From the NCBI GenBank assembly GCA_014529385.2, contig CM043968.1, positions 129,431,018 through 129,495,017 of the forward strand: a stretch of DNA of 64,000 nt. The letters are read 5' to 3'. Each line of letters opens with the position of its first letter. Positions within the stretch are counted from its first letter, which is position 1. Below the pieces are notes generated by a model. The model worked only from the letters and a program-made list of their open reading frames with translations, ran no database searches and had not been told where the DNA came from. The position numbers were made by a program, and so were the translations under genes. Source of the stretch: Adiantum capillus-veneris (taxonomy: Eukaryota > Streptophyta > Polypodiopsida > Polypodiales > Pteridaceae). Below, piece after piece: positions 12,123 through 22,780 of the stretch.

Positions 12123-12130
12123 CTAATCGA
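11020..12130. repeat. Tandem array of ~310-bp units built on GA/CT/CA/GT microsatellites
   Basis: A common core (ggattttccaactatgtcc, then catctctctttcatgttgga) recurs at about 11030, 11345, 11655 and, more diverged, 11985, giving a period near 310-316 bp. Each unit has a (GA)n block, a spacer containing tatggccaaggttgtgg, a (CT)n block, and a GTATGTTTTGAATGCATCTAA motif (about 11235, 11580, 11860). Main tracts are (CT)n 11144-11187, (CA)n 11271-11312, (GA)n 11390-11434, (CT)n 11497-11530, (GA)n 11699-11735, (GA)n 11887-11934, (GT)n 12029-12072 and (GA)n 12073-12119. Long frames here are Arg-Glu or Leu-Ser repeats and are not genes. Confidence 0.85.
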
Positions 12131-12253
12131 AAGAGAGAGAGTTGGTGCATAACACAACTTTGGAGAGCACCACTTTCAACATGTTATGGCCACAAATTTA
12201 GAGAGAGGGGGGGGATACTTCTTTCACGAAGACCACTTTGGAAAGTAGTTCAC

Positions 12254-12258
<5 letters not shown>

Positions 12259-12303
<45 letters not shown>
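12259..12303. repeat. (GA)n microsatellite
   Basis: A pure dinucleotide tract. Similar tracts follow at (CT)n 12742-12787, (GA)n 13130-13160, 13314-13352 and 13645-13678. The sequence between 12304 and 12660 shows no coding or element signal. Confidence 0.95.
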
Positions 12304-12306
<3 letters not shown>

Positions 12307-12662
12307 CTCAAGACATAATGGCAATAACACCTAGAAAAGAGAGCTTACATAGAGCTCATCATGTATCCAAAAAAGACAACCAAGAATTGTGAGCAAAATC
12401 GTATCCACTACAGACATGAGATAGACCCCCAAAATAGAGATCCCCGTAGCCTATACATGAGAGAGAAGAACATGTAGATCCGCAAAGCCTATGAATGAGG
12501 AAGACGTGAGTATTATCATCCAGTACATAATTCACTTCCTGTGAGGAGCCCGCTACTTTGAACTCGATGGAACATCTCTAGTCACATTAAGCCCCTTCTT
12601 GGGCCAATGGGTCGACACCAATGCATTGAACTTGTTTGTGATAGATCTGACTTCAGAGACAC

Positions 12663-12737
12663 TTGTATTATGTTGTAGTTGTAGCTTCTCAATATAAGGA
12701 GCTCCCTACTATCACTTGTGAAGGCACGCTCAGTTTG

Positions 12738-12789
<52 letters not shown>

Positions 12790-12870
12790 CTTGTGACGGG
12801 CACGTCACATTGGTGGAGTTGACGGGCATTTCTTCGTCCATTTCTTGCTAAACTTCTCGTTCTTGCTCGG
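12663..12870 (+). repeat. Partial LTR plus leader (copy A) of a TRIM-like element
   Basis: From gtagcttctcaatataagg to gacgggcacgtcaca (ending 12809) this matches the 3' part of the LTRs at 12871-13025 and 14832-14993. The following 61 bp (ttggtggagttgac to ttcttgctcgg) match the leader after copy B. The 5' end of this LTR, starting TGTGGTGTG, is missing. Confidence 0.75.
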
Positions 12871-13126
12871 TGTGGTGTGTCACTGGACAAGCCTCGGTGT
12901 GTATGTGCCAAGATTGTCTCGGTTAGTTGTAGCTTCTCAATATAAGGAGCTGCCTATCACTTGTGAAGACATACTCAATTTGACTCAATCTCTCTCTCTC
13001 TACTCTTTGTGAAGGGCACGTCACATTGGTGGAGTTGACTGGAATTTCTTGGTTCATTTCTTGCTAAACTATTAGTCCTTGCTCGGGGGTCGGGATGGCT
13101 TTCTCTTTAGATAGGTACTGGGTAAC

Positions 13127-13163
<37 letters not shown>

Positions 13164-13194
13164 GAAGAAGAAGAGGATTTTAACGTCGTAGGAA

Positions 13195-13306
13195 ACTATC
13201 CCAAGAGACCTCAAAGATCTATCCGACGAGAGTTGAACTCAAGACCTGTTATTCAAGAGGGAAATGGCATAACCAATCTACCACACGCGGGAGAAAGGAA
13301 CCTTGT

Positions 13307-13312
<6 letters not shown>
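13195..13312 (-). repeat. tRNA-like (SINE-head-like) sequence
   Basis: The minus strand holds an A-box-like TGGTAGATTGG and, 34 bp further, a B-box-like GTTCAACTC within a T-arm-like TTGAGTTCAACTCTC. The cloverleaf is poor: the acceptor has two mismatches and the anticodon stem is broken. A CTT-rich then (CT)n tail follows. This looks like a decayed tRNA-derived SINE or tRNA relic rather than a working tRNA. Confidence 0.4.
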
Positions 13313-13353
<41 letters not shown>

Positions 13354-13615
13354 ACATAAAGCCGGTCAGGAAATCTGGCCTGGTGGGTGTTCAGCCTGCA
13401 AGTTTGAGCACATAATCACATCCGCTCATAGGTTTGCCTTCAATACCCAAGAAGACAGAGCACATAAGCACAGCAGGCGTTTTTGTGAGGAAAACCCTCG
13501 CTAGCTGGCTGGCTGTGAATTGATTTTTCTGGTGGCTGGAGCAGCAACCCTCACCCGAAAAGGTGTGGCCACATCAGCCGATGCCCCTGCAAACGGTGTG
13601 TAGGGTGACTACACA

Positions 13616-13641
13616 GTGGCTGGACGTGCTTATGTGCTCAG

Positions 13642-13680
<39 letters not shown>

Positions 13681-14194
13681 CCACTCGCTCGTTTTCTTCT
13701 GCATCAAGCCCATCTCATTTTGCCTCTTCTTTCAATTATCGTCCACTCCGTGCAGGACCTCGTTTTTCCCTCATGAGGCATCGACATTTGATGGCAAGCA
13801 ATGCCTACTTTCTCTCGCGTCTTGCTCAAAGCCGAAAGCCCTTGCTGTTGTTGGTGCTACTGCATCTCGTTCTGTTCTTCCTCCTGGATATCCTCAGCTC
13901 CTCTCCTTTTTTCTCAACCTTGATGCCATTCCAAGGTCATTTGAGTTGGTGGAAACACAGACTAAGAAGCTCCTCTCCCTTGCACAGGGGGTGATATTTA
14001 TCAAGAGGAAGAATCCTATTGGGAGGCAACTGGCCAGAATTACAGTGTTGGTGGAAGCCGCGTCTGATTCAGCTCAAGTATCCAGCGACACTGGTTGGGC
14101 TATGGATGGCAGTTTCAAAGATGATGTGATGTTGCCGATACACTGTTGGTGGTGCCTGGCATTCTCTTCTTGCTGCTTCTTTTTTTCACGATAG
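13616..14194 (+). other. Unrecognised open frame inside the TRIM-like element, possibly a captured gene piece
   Basis: A 192-codon frame begins in the (GA)n tract, so its first third is Arg-Glu repeat and not credible. From about 13680 to 14170 it has balanced composition, including CLLSLASCSKPKALAVVGA and FIKRKNPIGRQLARITV, and it is free of repeats. I do not recognise the protein. Another frame of the same stretch (13563-13994) is also open and looks Ser/Arg/Leu-rich. Small LTR elements often capture host exons, so transduplication is a reasonable guess, but no intron boundary or homology is visible. It may be non-coding. Confidence 0.3.
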
Positions 14195-14993
14195 CCCTGC
14201 GAGCAGCAATGTTGCAATCATTCAAAATCCATCACTCAAGCAGCCACATGTAAAATGTCAATTTGCTATGTGATGAGCATGACAACAATTTCCATGTGAT
14301 CTTTATGACCTGCTTGTTCGTTCAATTGCAACCTCGTCCCCCCAGACGTGATCTCGAAAGACTTGAGCCTTGGTTCTCTACAGCTTTTCATCGATGATGA
14401 AGTTGCCAAAGCTTAGGTTCAGCGAGTTCTTTCACCACTTAGTCTTCGAGTTCACATAGTGTTCGTAGTGTCAAGCTTTGCTTAAAGAACTTTCCAACTC
14501 ACACTCACCGAGCCCCTTTTGGAGAAGTATGCATGTCGCAAAAAATTTATCTCTTCATTTGTCCCCGGTCGTTCCTCGTCTTGTCCATTACATTGGGATA
14601 ACGACCTAATGTTTGCATAAGCAAGATGTATGAGTTCCATGCCTTGATGATATTTGGCATGATGTCGAGTCTAGCCCCCAAGTTCAGACCCTAGCCCCTA
14701 AGCAGTTGTAGGATCACTCCCCGCAGATGAGGCATTGGAGTTGAGGCGTTGGAGTTGATCCCTTCATGTCGAGTCCATTCCTAGCCCAAATTCTAAAAAG
14801 ATGTCCATCTTTTTCTCCTTAAGGGGGGAGGTGTGGTGTGTGGCTGGACAAGCTTCGGTGTGAACCCACTTGTATGTGCCAAGATTGTCTCGGTTAGTTG
14901 TAGCTTCTTAATATAAGGAGTTGCCTATCACTTGTGAAGGCACGCCAATTTGGCTCATTTTCTCTCTCTACTCCTTGTGACGGGCACGTCACA

Positions 14994-15370
14994 ATATGAT
15001 ACACCCAAATCCCTCATATCTCAATAATCGCACGTGGTCATGATGATTAGAGCACATGGTGATCGTGGGTTCAAGATGGTGGGGTGGCAAATGACCCAAA
15101 TTTACCAGCCTACCTGAATTTACAAAGTTCTTTGGCTTACAAATGTGCATCGGACAGGCCACATGCTCCCAGCCGTAGATCCCGTTTGAACATGCTTGTG
15201 TGATATAGTGTGGAGGGTATGAGTTTGGCAGCTATGAAAATCGGGCATGTGGTACATTGATGATAAGTCGGTAGCGATCGCCACATCAAACTCTGTCTCT
15301 ACAAAAGAAGAAGGGAACCTTTTTAGTTCAAAATCCCTCTAACAAGAAAAAAGGCTCAACTCCTTTAAAT
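14994..15370. other. Intergenic stretch with no supported gene
   Basis: No gene is seen between the TRIM-like element and the PMI1-like poly(A) signals. A weak tRNA-like box pair (ttagagcacatgg, then gggttcaag, about 15045-15075) is present without a supporting fold. Confidence 0.6.
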
Positions 15371-15376
15371 CTGGCA

Positions 15377-15399
15377 TTTATTAAAATAGTACATTTATT
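15377..15399 (-). terminator. Polyadenylation signals of the PMI1-like gene
   Basis: Two AATAAA hexamers on the minus strand, at 15399..15394 and 15382..15377, lie about 230-250 bp downstream of the stop codon at 15627. The A/T-rich 3' UTR between holds no other feature. The cleavage site is not visible. Confidence 0.6.
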
Positions 15400-15626
15400 C
15401 TGAGTCTTGAATAATACAAACGAATTTATGATATAATCATACATAATCTTTCACTTTGAGACAGGCTTAGGCAAATCAGCCCTTGCCTTACAGATATACA
15501 GAAGTGATAGAGAGAACAAGACGGCAGACTTAGTGCAAAGGCATCTCATTTTCTAAGATATGGACTGTTAACAGCAGATCAGTACCCAAACCTCTTTCTG
15601 TGCTTGGTTGTGAAAGAGCTCATGGT

Positions 15627-16608
15627 CTACTTCGACACTGCGCCGTGACTTTCATATAGAACATCTGGATTCCTCATGTGGGGGTTGCGCTTCCTCAAGT
15701 CTTTCCATTTGTTTGCACTGCCAAGCAATTGTGCAGAAATACTCCATAGACAATCCCCTTGCCTAAGCTTCGCTCTACTTGTTGAGACACCCTTTGGCTT
15801 GGACATTCCATTGGCTAGTAGCCACCGAGTAGCTGCCCGTATTTGTCTCTGGCTTCCCCACCCCGGTCTCCTGTTCTCTTGAGATGCCTTAACTCCAGCC
15901 AAATGTACTCCAGTTATTTTGAACAAAGGCTCAGGCTGGCTTTCGGCTTCTCTGCTACCCCCAGTTTTCAGCAAGGCTGGCATGACGACCCGCTCTGCTT
16001 GCACAAATGCTATCATGGGTACACCAATAGGTTCATAACTTCGTAATGGATCTCGGAGTTGCACCAGCATTGCTATAGACAGCATGTTGCCCATGCAGCC
16101 CCATCGAGTCCCCTTGCCTTTGGGATCCACCGTCCTTCTCTCAGCATCCTGGACCGCACGATGAGCTGCCATAATAGCCAGAGCATCTTTACTGTTTTCA
16201 GCTTCACTGTAAGACCCTCCATCCAAAAGCATCCATTCCTCTAGCGTGATGGCCATGTCCATGAGGCCTTTCCCACCTCCTGCGGTTTGAGCCGGAACTT
16301 TGGCTCCTTTTAGCAAATGCACTCCTGTTACACCCCTCAGAGATCCTGTGCTTTCCCGTCGAGAAGCTTCATCCCCACCACTTTGGCCCTCCATCGTGAA
16401 GGCGTTCAAAGCATATGGTGCCTCCTCATCTGTCATCCCTGCTTGAATCCTCAGCCCATCCATGGCCAGGAACTCAAGTTGCTGCATTGCCATTGGGGCC
16501 AAATTTTCCAGAGAAACATAGCCATCTTTATTATCACTTGTCAGTTGTTGGCTAGCCTTCACCGGTGTTTTAACAGTAGGCCTGAGCCTGAAAGCCCCGA
16601 ATGCCCCC
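15627..16608 (-). CDS. PMI1-like: PMI1-like NT-C2 protein, last coding exon
   Basis: This final exon encodes the last 327 residues. It opens after a strong acceptor (pyrimidine-rich gttttggtttttacag; exon begins 16608), and the split arginine codon joins exactly to the donor at 43964. It contains DGYVSLENLAPMAMQQLE and EFLAMDGLRIQAGMTDEEAPY, the conserved C-terminal block of PMI1/PMIR proteins, then TLEEWMLLDGG and VVMPALLKTGG. It ends in GDCLWSISAQLLGSANKWK and NPHMRNPDVLYES, which looks like a LysM-type repeat (G-D-x-L-W-x-I ... N-P-x-x-x-Y). In Arabidopsis PMI1 promotes chloroplast and nuclear movement through cp-actin filaments, and plasma-membrane-associated action is expected. No stop or frameshift is seen, so the gene appears intact. 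The role here is inferred from family. Confidence 0.88.
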
Positions 16609-17483
16609 CTGTAAAAACCAAAACAGAATCAGCGATGGAGCTCATAATCAGAAAATTTCCTGACCTTGCTTGAATTGCTTCAAATGTGTTCCTAAATGAT
16701 GATTTCATAGACACTGGTACTAATAGCTCATGAATTTTCATCATGACTGTTAAATTAATTTAATCTACTCGCTCTCAAAACATTTGATATCTGCAAGCAT
16801 TAGCATGGTAATGATAGCTCAACAATCATCATCAATAAGGAAAAATACCTAAACAGTACCTCCATGGCACACTGTGATGAAGCACTGGAGGAAGAATTGA
16901 CAAGCCCTTGATATTGATGCTGTTTGTAAAACATGTTGTCATGTACATTGCTTTTGATGTGGTGATTTAAGATGATGTCACACCTTTATATTAGTGAGAC
17001 CCTCCACTGTGGAACTTGGAAGTTTCCACACCCCCTTCCCCTGACCTCCTTTTATTCTCCCCTTCCTACTCACAAGGCTCCAGCTAAATAGCTGATAATC
17101 AACTGTCTCCAGCGTTTAAAGACCCTCTTACCTCTTTGAAAAAACTCTCACGAGATGAATTAGTAGGTGTCAAAGATCGAAGGGACTCATCGATGAACAC
17201 AAGAAGCACCCCAAGGCCCACTGGATTCATAGGGTCCCTGGAACAAACATATTGCACTTTTATGTCCCCTCCTTGCCACTTCTCATCACCCTACCTGCTG
17301 CCCAGAGCATAAATGAGCTCTTCACCATCCCCCCGTACTGTATCAAGCTATCAGAATGTCAAACAGCTCCCAAAAGTTGACGCGTCCAGAATCCATTGCT
17401 CATATGACAAATCTGGCATCTGCATTACAATCAAAGGTTGGTCTACCATGTAGATGGCATAGGTTTCTTTAGAGTAGGAGAAC

Positions 17484-19432
17484 TGTCACAAACTGCTGAC
17501 ATGTCAAGCCACTGAAGAACAGAGCCAACCTGCAGATCCTGGCCAAGAAGCCTAAACCCTAAGTGAAGAAGTAGAAGCAGCAGAAGAAGTTTTACCCACT
17601 TGCAAAGTCTTGCCGAGTGTCCTATTTTTAACGAAGAGTTCCCACCAACTTATGGGACCCCATCCGATGGGATCCAAGTGACTAAATGCATTAAAATAAA
17701 GCACCTAGAGGACTAGCGTGGGAAGCTGATGATGTGGCAGACCTATACGAATTTCCGGATTTTGCACTGACCTGCTGACGAGGCAGACCTGTACGGATTT
17801 CCGGATTCTGTGTTGACATGCTAACGTGGCAGACCTGTACGGATTTCCGAATTCTGTGTTGGCTATGCTGACGTGGCAGTTGTACGGATTTCTGTGAAAT
17901 GCGCTGGTAGCTTTTTAAGCCAGTTTTTGGGATCAGATGCTATTGAGTTTGAAAGCTTTTCATGTAACTGCTTTTCATGGCCAAGGGCCTTTAAATATGA
18001 GCCAAGGGCTCATTCTCTAGCACACTTCAGTACAACGGTGCAGAGGGTGGACTACCGGCATTGTACCGAGTTCAAGCAATATAAAAAATACCGAAAGGGC
18101 CACTCCTCTCTTGGGGTGGAATTATGCCACTCCCCATCTCGTGTGTCGTCTATCTCTTTCAGTTCATTGTTATTCAAAGTGCTTAAAGTTGTTCGGTCTG
18201 TTCTTTTCCGTTGGCACGTGGTGCCCATCCCCATGCTAGTGGTATCAAAGCTTCAGGCGTGAGCTTGCATACCGGTCCCACCAAAGAGCAGACAGAGAAA
18301 ACCGGCGTTTCCAAAGTCTATTGGAAGTTTATTTGAGGTATCTTCGTGCCCCGACCCTAGACTTATTAGCAACTCCCACCCTTCATCACGCATCGGACAT
18401 GCTCCCGTCTTCATCGCTCTGTCTTATAGGGCATAAGCCATAAAGATCACTTGTAAGAGAAAATTCAAAGATTTTCAAGCCGCTGTTTTTCGCAGAGGCA
18501 GTGCCATGTAGTGGTGGATGTCTATAGCTACAAGCCGCACACACCAAGGACTTGGCAAGCTTTCAAGAATTTTTTTTTTTGCCCGAAGTGAAGTGCCTTC
18601 AGACACCTTTCTTCGGAGTGCAGCTTCTGGCAGAGTGGGGTATCCTGAAATGCTTGCCACGGAAACCCTAACAAATTATAACTTCAAATTTCTTAACATC
18701 TCTCAACAGTTGTCTCTTCTCGAACCGAAAACCTTGGAGATCTAGTGTGGTTGCTATGTCTTGGGACTACCATCACTGCCACGGGAACACTGTCTAGCGA
18801 AGCCTGTTTCGACTATTCGAGAGCTTATGGACCATGTTGCGGTCGGCTACAACCTTCTGGAAGAAATTTAACCCTAATTTTGGTGCAGGTTCAGGACAGA
18901 AGTCCTGTCGACCCTAGAGCTCAACTAATGTCGAGAATGCTTTCAGTTTTTTGAACTTTGTTTTAGAAATTAATTGGTGATCCAGTTTGGAATTTGTTTG
19001 AAATGGATGGTATTTGTTTTGAATCTGTCTAGGTGCCGATTTGAATTGTTTGACTCTGGTTTTAATACTCGTTTCAATAATTGGTGATTTTACTCCCAGG
19101 TAGAGTATTGAGAAATGATGTTTGAGAATGCTTGTTCATACTCATGGCCCGGACCCTTGTGGTTATTTGCGGAGGGAATATTGAATGTTTGAAAAGTATT
19201 GTTTTTAATCATGGCCCGGACCCTTGTAGTTATTTATGGGGAGAGTATTAAGAAGTCTGAGCAGTGGTTCCAAACGACGCAGGCTGCGGTTTGGGGGCAT
19301 TTGGTTGTAAAAAGCCTCTATATCTCCCCGTCTCGTGTGTCGTCTTTCTCTTTCAGTTCAGTTGTTATTGAAGTGCTTAAAGTTGTTCAGTCTGTTCTTT
19401 CCCGTTGGCATGTGGTGCCCGTCCCCGTGACA
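17484..19432 (+). mobile_element. Truncated Ty3-type LTR element (plus), 5' LTR, PBS, fragmentary 3' LTR
   Basis: The 5' LTR starts TGTCACAAACTGCTGACA at 17484 and ends near 18238 at ggcacgtggtgcccatccc. It is followed by a tRNA-Met-type primer site, tggtatcaaagc (18240-18251). About 1 kb of internal DNA has no intact gag. It ends in a 3' LTR fragment (about 19315-19432) closing gtccccgtgaca. The flanks agaac (17479-17483) and tgaac (19433-19437) may be a mutated 5-bp target duplication. The internal segment 18480-18880 recurs inverted at 30735-31110. Confidence 0.7.
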
Positions 19433-19437
19433 TGAAC

Positions 19438-20682
19438 TGACATTAAAAGGAATTAAATTTTACCTGGACCTATCCGCTCAATCAATAGCCCTCCAATAGA
19501 TGGAAAATTGTCATGAGTGCATGGGCTTGATGTGTCACTGTCCAGACGGTTCCCTTAGATAAGTTAGAACCCTTCCATAACCCCCCTTGAATCGCCAAGC
19601 ATGATGAGTGTGAGCATGTGCTTGTGTTACCTGGTCTATCTTAAAGAGTATTTGGTGCAAAGCCAGCGGAGACGCTTGGCACAGGCATTCTTAAATCATC
19701 TAAGTGACTTTCTTTTGAGAATTCAGCAGGTAGGTGAATGCCCAAAAACTGGTATAAATGGAACCTTTGGGCTCATTTCTCACAGGAGTGCAAAGGTAGC
19801 AGAGATAGCAGTGACCAGTAAGGGCACCTTCTCCAACCCATCTCTGCCACTTTGAAGCTGATCGGCCTCCCCTCCATCCCTGTGTTCCTCATTCATAGTA
19901 GCTCGCCCCTGAGATCCCTCCCCTATGTTTTGAAGCTGATCGCCCTCCCCTCCATCCCAATGTTTCTCATTCAGAGCAGCCAATCCCCCACGATCCCTCC
20001 CCATGCTCATCCACCCCCTCACGTATATACACCTTAAGAAACATCGAACATCATGCTTGGTTAATTATTCTCAATAAGCAGGATAAGCTGATGCAGAGAG
20101 CCACCGAATCTTGAATCTGCATCTTCCAACATGAAGGACAAGAACGCAGGGAGAAATTGGCCCCATCAAACCACCCACCCAATGCCTGAACCCCTCTACA
20201 AAGAAAAAACAGGCAGCAAACATACACTCAAGCAACCACCCACTCACACACACACACACATTCACCCACACCCACAGGCATAACCCCATACAACAGGAAA
20301 CACATGTCGAACATACAAAGCAAAGAAGTCACATGCATGCAACAAGAAAAAGTGCAGCAAAACAAAACAAACATGCACTCCCCCAGCCTGCAGTACCTTG
20401 CTTGGCCCTGTTCATAATGAGCACCTCCCCTGTGTTTCTTGTAGGCTTTCTGAGATCCTTATTGCATTCTCATTAGCTCTTCAAAGTTTGAGGCTAAATT
20501 TCATGTGCTGAAGGGTCTGTGATGTTTATTTTCTGCAAAGCCTTTAGAAACATCCTCCACACAAGTGACTTCCATTGGGAATCTCGTAGCCCTAATCTAG
20601 AAATAACCAAGGGGTCCATAGTTCAGCCATTGGTCCTTCTCAAGTAAATCTTATGCACTTGGATGATGCTTTCTGCATTCCA

Positions 20683-20728
<46 letters not shown>

Positions 20729-21060
20729 CTCTCTCTCATGCGCACACACTTGTAGACTGTAATCTAAGCTGCAGCAAAACAACTCATAAATAGAAAGAAA
20801 CAAAGCCAAGGCAGGGCATGGCAGGCAATGCAGTAAAGAGGGAGGGGGAAGCGCATCAGCGTGCTGCTGATGAGCCTGCCACCAACAAGAGAGGGCAGTG
20901 GGAGCAATACTCGACTAGCACCAAAGTTGGTGACGTCAGCGGACGCACAAACAGTCAAGGCAAGGACGTTTCCGGGGTAGGGAAACGAAGATTCTCTGAG
21001 AAAAAAAATCGGGGAGAGGTTCTTTAGGTCCTTTTCTTGAGTGATGATACCAAACACTGC
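19438..21060. other. Intron stretch with no recognised element; (GA)n at 20685-20726
   Basis: No gene or element domain is recognised. A short local repeat (gaagctgatcggcctcccctccatccc-like) occurs twice at about 19853 and 19933. A (GA)n microsatellite lies at 20685-20726, and ACAC repeats lie near 20245. Confidence 0.6.
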
Positions 21061-21066
21061 CAAAGA

Positions 21067-21180
21067 GCTTTGATACCAATGTAATGTGCAGCGGAAGTGC
21101 TCAATGCGTACTCAAGGTTCCCTTTACTTCATGAGAGACTTCTTGTCACAAATGGGAACTCATATGAATAATCAATAACC
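21067..21180 (-). repeat. PBS plus LTR edge of an LTR-element relic
   Basis: The minus strand shows an LTR end CGCTGCACATTACA immediately followed by TTGGTATCAAAGC (PBS, 21078..21067). The same junction pattern occurs at 24682 and belongs to the family with the 1.2-kb LTR. Only about 100 bp of LTR is recognisable. Confidence 0.55.
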
Positions 21181-21309
21181 TGAAAATACATAGAATACTA
21201 ACCAAAAGAGACGAGGGAGAAGATCGACACCGTATTGGGACTGAAGATAGGCTGGTCCCCCTCCCTTAGAGAGAATCTTTATTCAGGGAGAATCTCAAAG
21301 GTAGTGCAA

Positions 21310-21624
21310 AAAGAAGTCTTATGGACATCCTTAGAGGCAATTCGTATCTAATGATACCCGCTCTTTAATTCTATGCGACTAAAGATGCTTGCTCCTTGCA
21401 ACTTATCAAGAATATCATCAATCCGAGGAATCAGAAAGAGATTCTTAATGGTGATTAGAGATCAGTAGTCTATGCACATTCGTAACGTGCCATCTTTCTT
21501 CTGCACAAGTAGAACTAGAGAGCAGTAGGGTGAAGTACTTGGTCATACTAGACCTTTATCCAGAAGCTCGTTGACTTGCTTCAAAATTTCCTCTTGTTGA
21601 ACAAGACTTACACTGTAAGGGGGT
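21310..21624 (-). pseudogene. Ty3/gypsy reverse transcriptase N-terminal fragment
   Basis: On the minus strand from 21610 the reading is EEILKQVNELLDKGLV, then VQKKDGTLRMCIDY, then [19 protein letters not shown], then [14 protein letters not shown]. This is the standard start of a Ty3 RT domain, up to the first catalytic region, in which the usual K-I-D-L aspartate reads E. At least three stops interrupt it. It is cut off at 21625 by an LTR. Confidence 0.8.
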
Positions 21625-22288
21625 TGTAACGGGATGGGGCACCACGTGCCAACAAAAAAGAACAGACTAAACAACTTTACGCAATTCAAACAAAACTAAA
21701 TTCAAAGAGATGCATGACATATGAGACGGGGAGTGGCGGAGTTCCACCCCAAGCGAGCCCTGGCCCCAGACTTTGGCACCCCTTTCAGTATTTCTTTATA
21801 TTGCTTCAACATGGTACAAATCCCATGGCTCTGCTTTGCATCTCCCGCGGCTAGACTCCCTAGTGAAAGCCCATGGGTCATATTTAAAGGCCCTTGGCCT
21901 CTTAAAGCAGTTACATGAAAATCTTCAAGTTCTAAAAGCTTCTGGTCCAAAAAACTGGCATTGAAATCAGCCAACGGAAAATATGGAAATCCGTACAACT
22001 GCCATGCGCAATTCACGGAAGTCCGTACAGATTGCCACGCCATAAGCACAAATCGCAGGCGGGCCCCATCGAATAGAGTCCCATACGTTGATGGGAACTT
22101 CTTAAATTTTGACCCACTCGACGAGATTCTGTAAGTTGGTAAAACTTCTTCTGCTGCTTCTACTTCTTCTTTTGCTTCTTCTTAGGGTTTAGGCCCCATG
22201 GCCGGCATCTGCAAGTTGGCTAGGGTTGGGTCTGGGAACCCCAACCCACCAGGTCTTCAATGGCTTGACACGTCAGCAATTTGTGACA
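21625..22288 (-). repeat. Ty3 LTR (3' LTR in minus orientation)
   Basis: A 664-bp LTR, written TGTAACGG ... TTTGTGACA on the plus strand. A purine tract (AAGAAGGGGGGA on the minus strand, 22289-22300) abuts it, as expected upstream of a 3' LTR. It has CGTACGGA-type motifs and a TTTAGG-rich stretch shared with the other Ty3 LTRs here. Its insertion truncates the RT fragment at 21624. Confidence 0.75.
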
Positions 22289-22780
22289 TCCCCCCTTCTT
22301 GAAAGAAGAGTAATCGTCCGTGATTACTGTATATTTGCAAAACAAAAGTTAGCTAAAAAATTTATGAGAGTCATTCCGAGGAACATTCCGAGGGACAATC
22401 AATCTTCTCATTCCAAATCGGAGCTCCTATGATATTCCAGCGTAGCAAAATTAGCCATCACACCCAGACAGCCGTGATCTTTAACGAGTGTCTTGAAGCA
22501 CTAAAATTACATACACAAGCAATCTCACCCAATTAGGAATATTTCAGTGGTTAGCACATCACAATGCAACATGAATGCTCACATATGTATAATACAAGAC
22601 ACAATGAACAACGCCGCTAAGCACTCCCCCGAGATAAGACAGTCTGCGGTATGAAGCTACTCAACGATTACCTTGTCACTCCCCCCAAATAACCTAAAAA
22701 GGTCCGAGCCATGAGCTTAAAGGACTCATACAACCAAACACTCCCCAGATTGCAGCCCAATTTCTTAGAGGTTTCGACAT

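Larger units (their letters stand above)
12871..14993 (+). mobile_element. TRIM/LARD-like non-autonomous LTR retrotransposon
   Basis: Two short LTRs flank 1.8 kb of internal DNA: 12871-13025 (155 bp) and 14832-14993 (162 bp). Both start TGTGGTGTGT and end CACGTCACA. Directly after the 5' LTR is TGGTGGAGTTGAC (13027-13039), a plausible primer-binding site because it would pair with a tRNA 3' end finishing in CCA. Directly before the 3' LTR is a purine tract, aaggggggagg (14821-14831). No gag or pol motif is present. The 3' flank is atatg, and because a partial LTR-leader copy precedes the element, no clean target duplication can be assigned. It would need proteins from another element to move. 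Confidence 0.75.

Noticed and set aside
11020-12130. CRISPR-like array (regular repeats and spacers)
   Set aside because: The DNA is eukaryotic, the units are ~310 bp and microsatellite-based, and there are no cas genes.
11006-13415. Many frames of Arg-Glu, Leu-Ser or Val-Cys repeats
   Set aside because: These are translations of GA, CT and GT microsatellites.
15045-15080. Second tRNA/SINE-like box pair
   Set aside because: Box-like phrases are present but no arm pairing or tail could be found.
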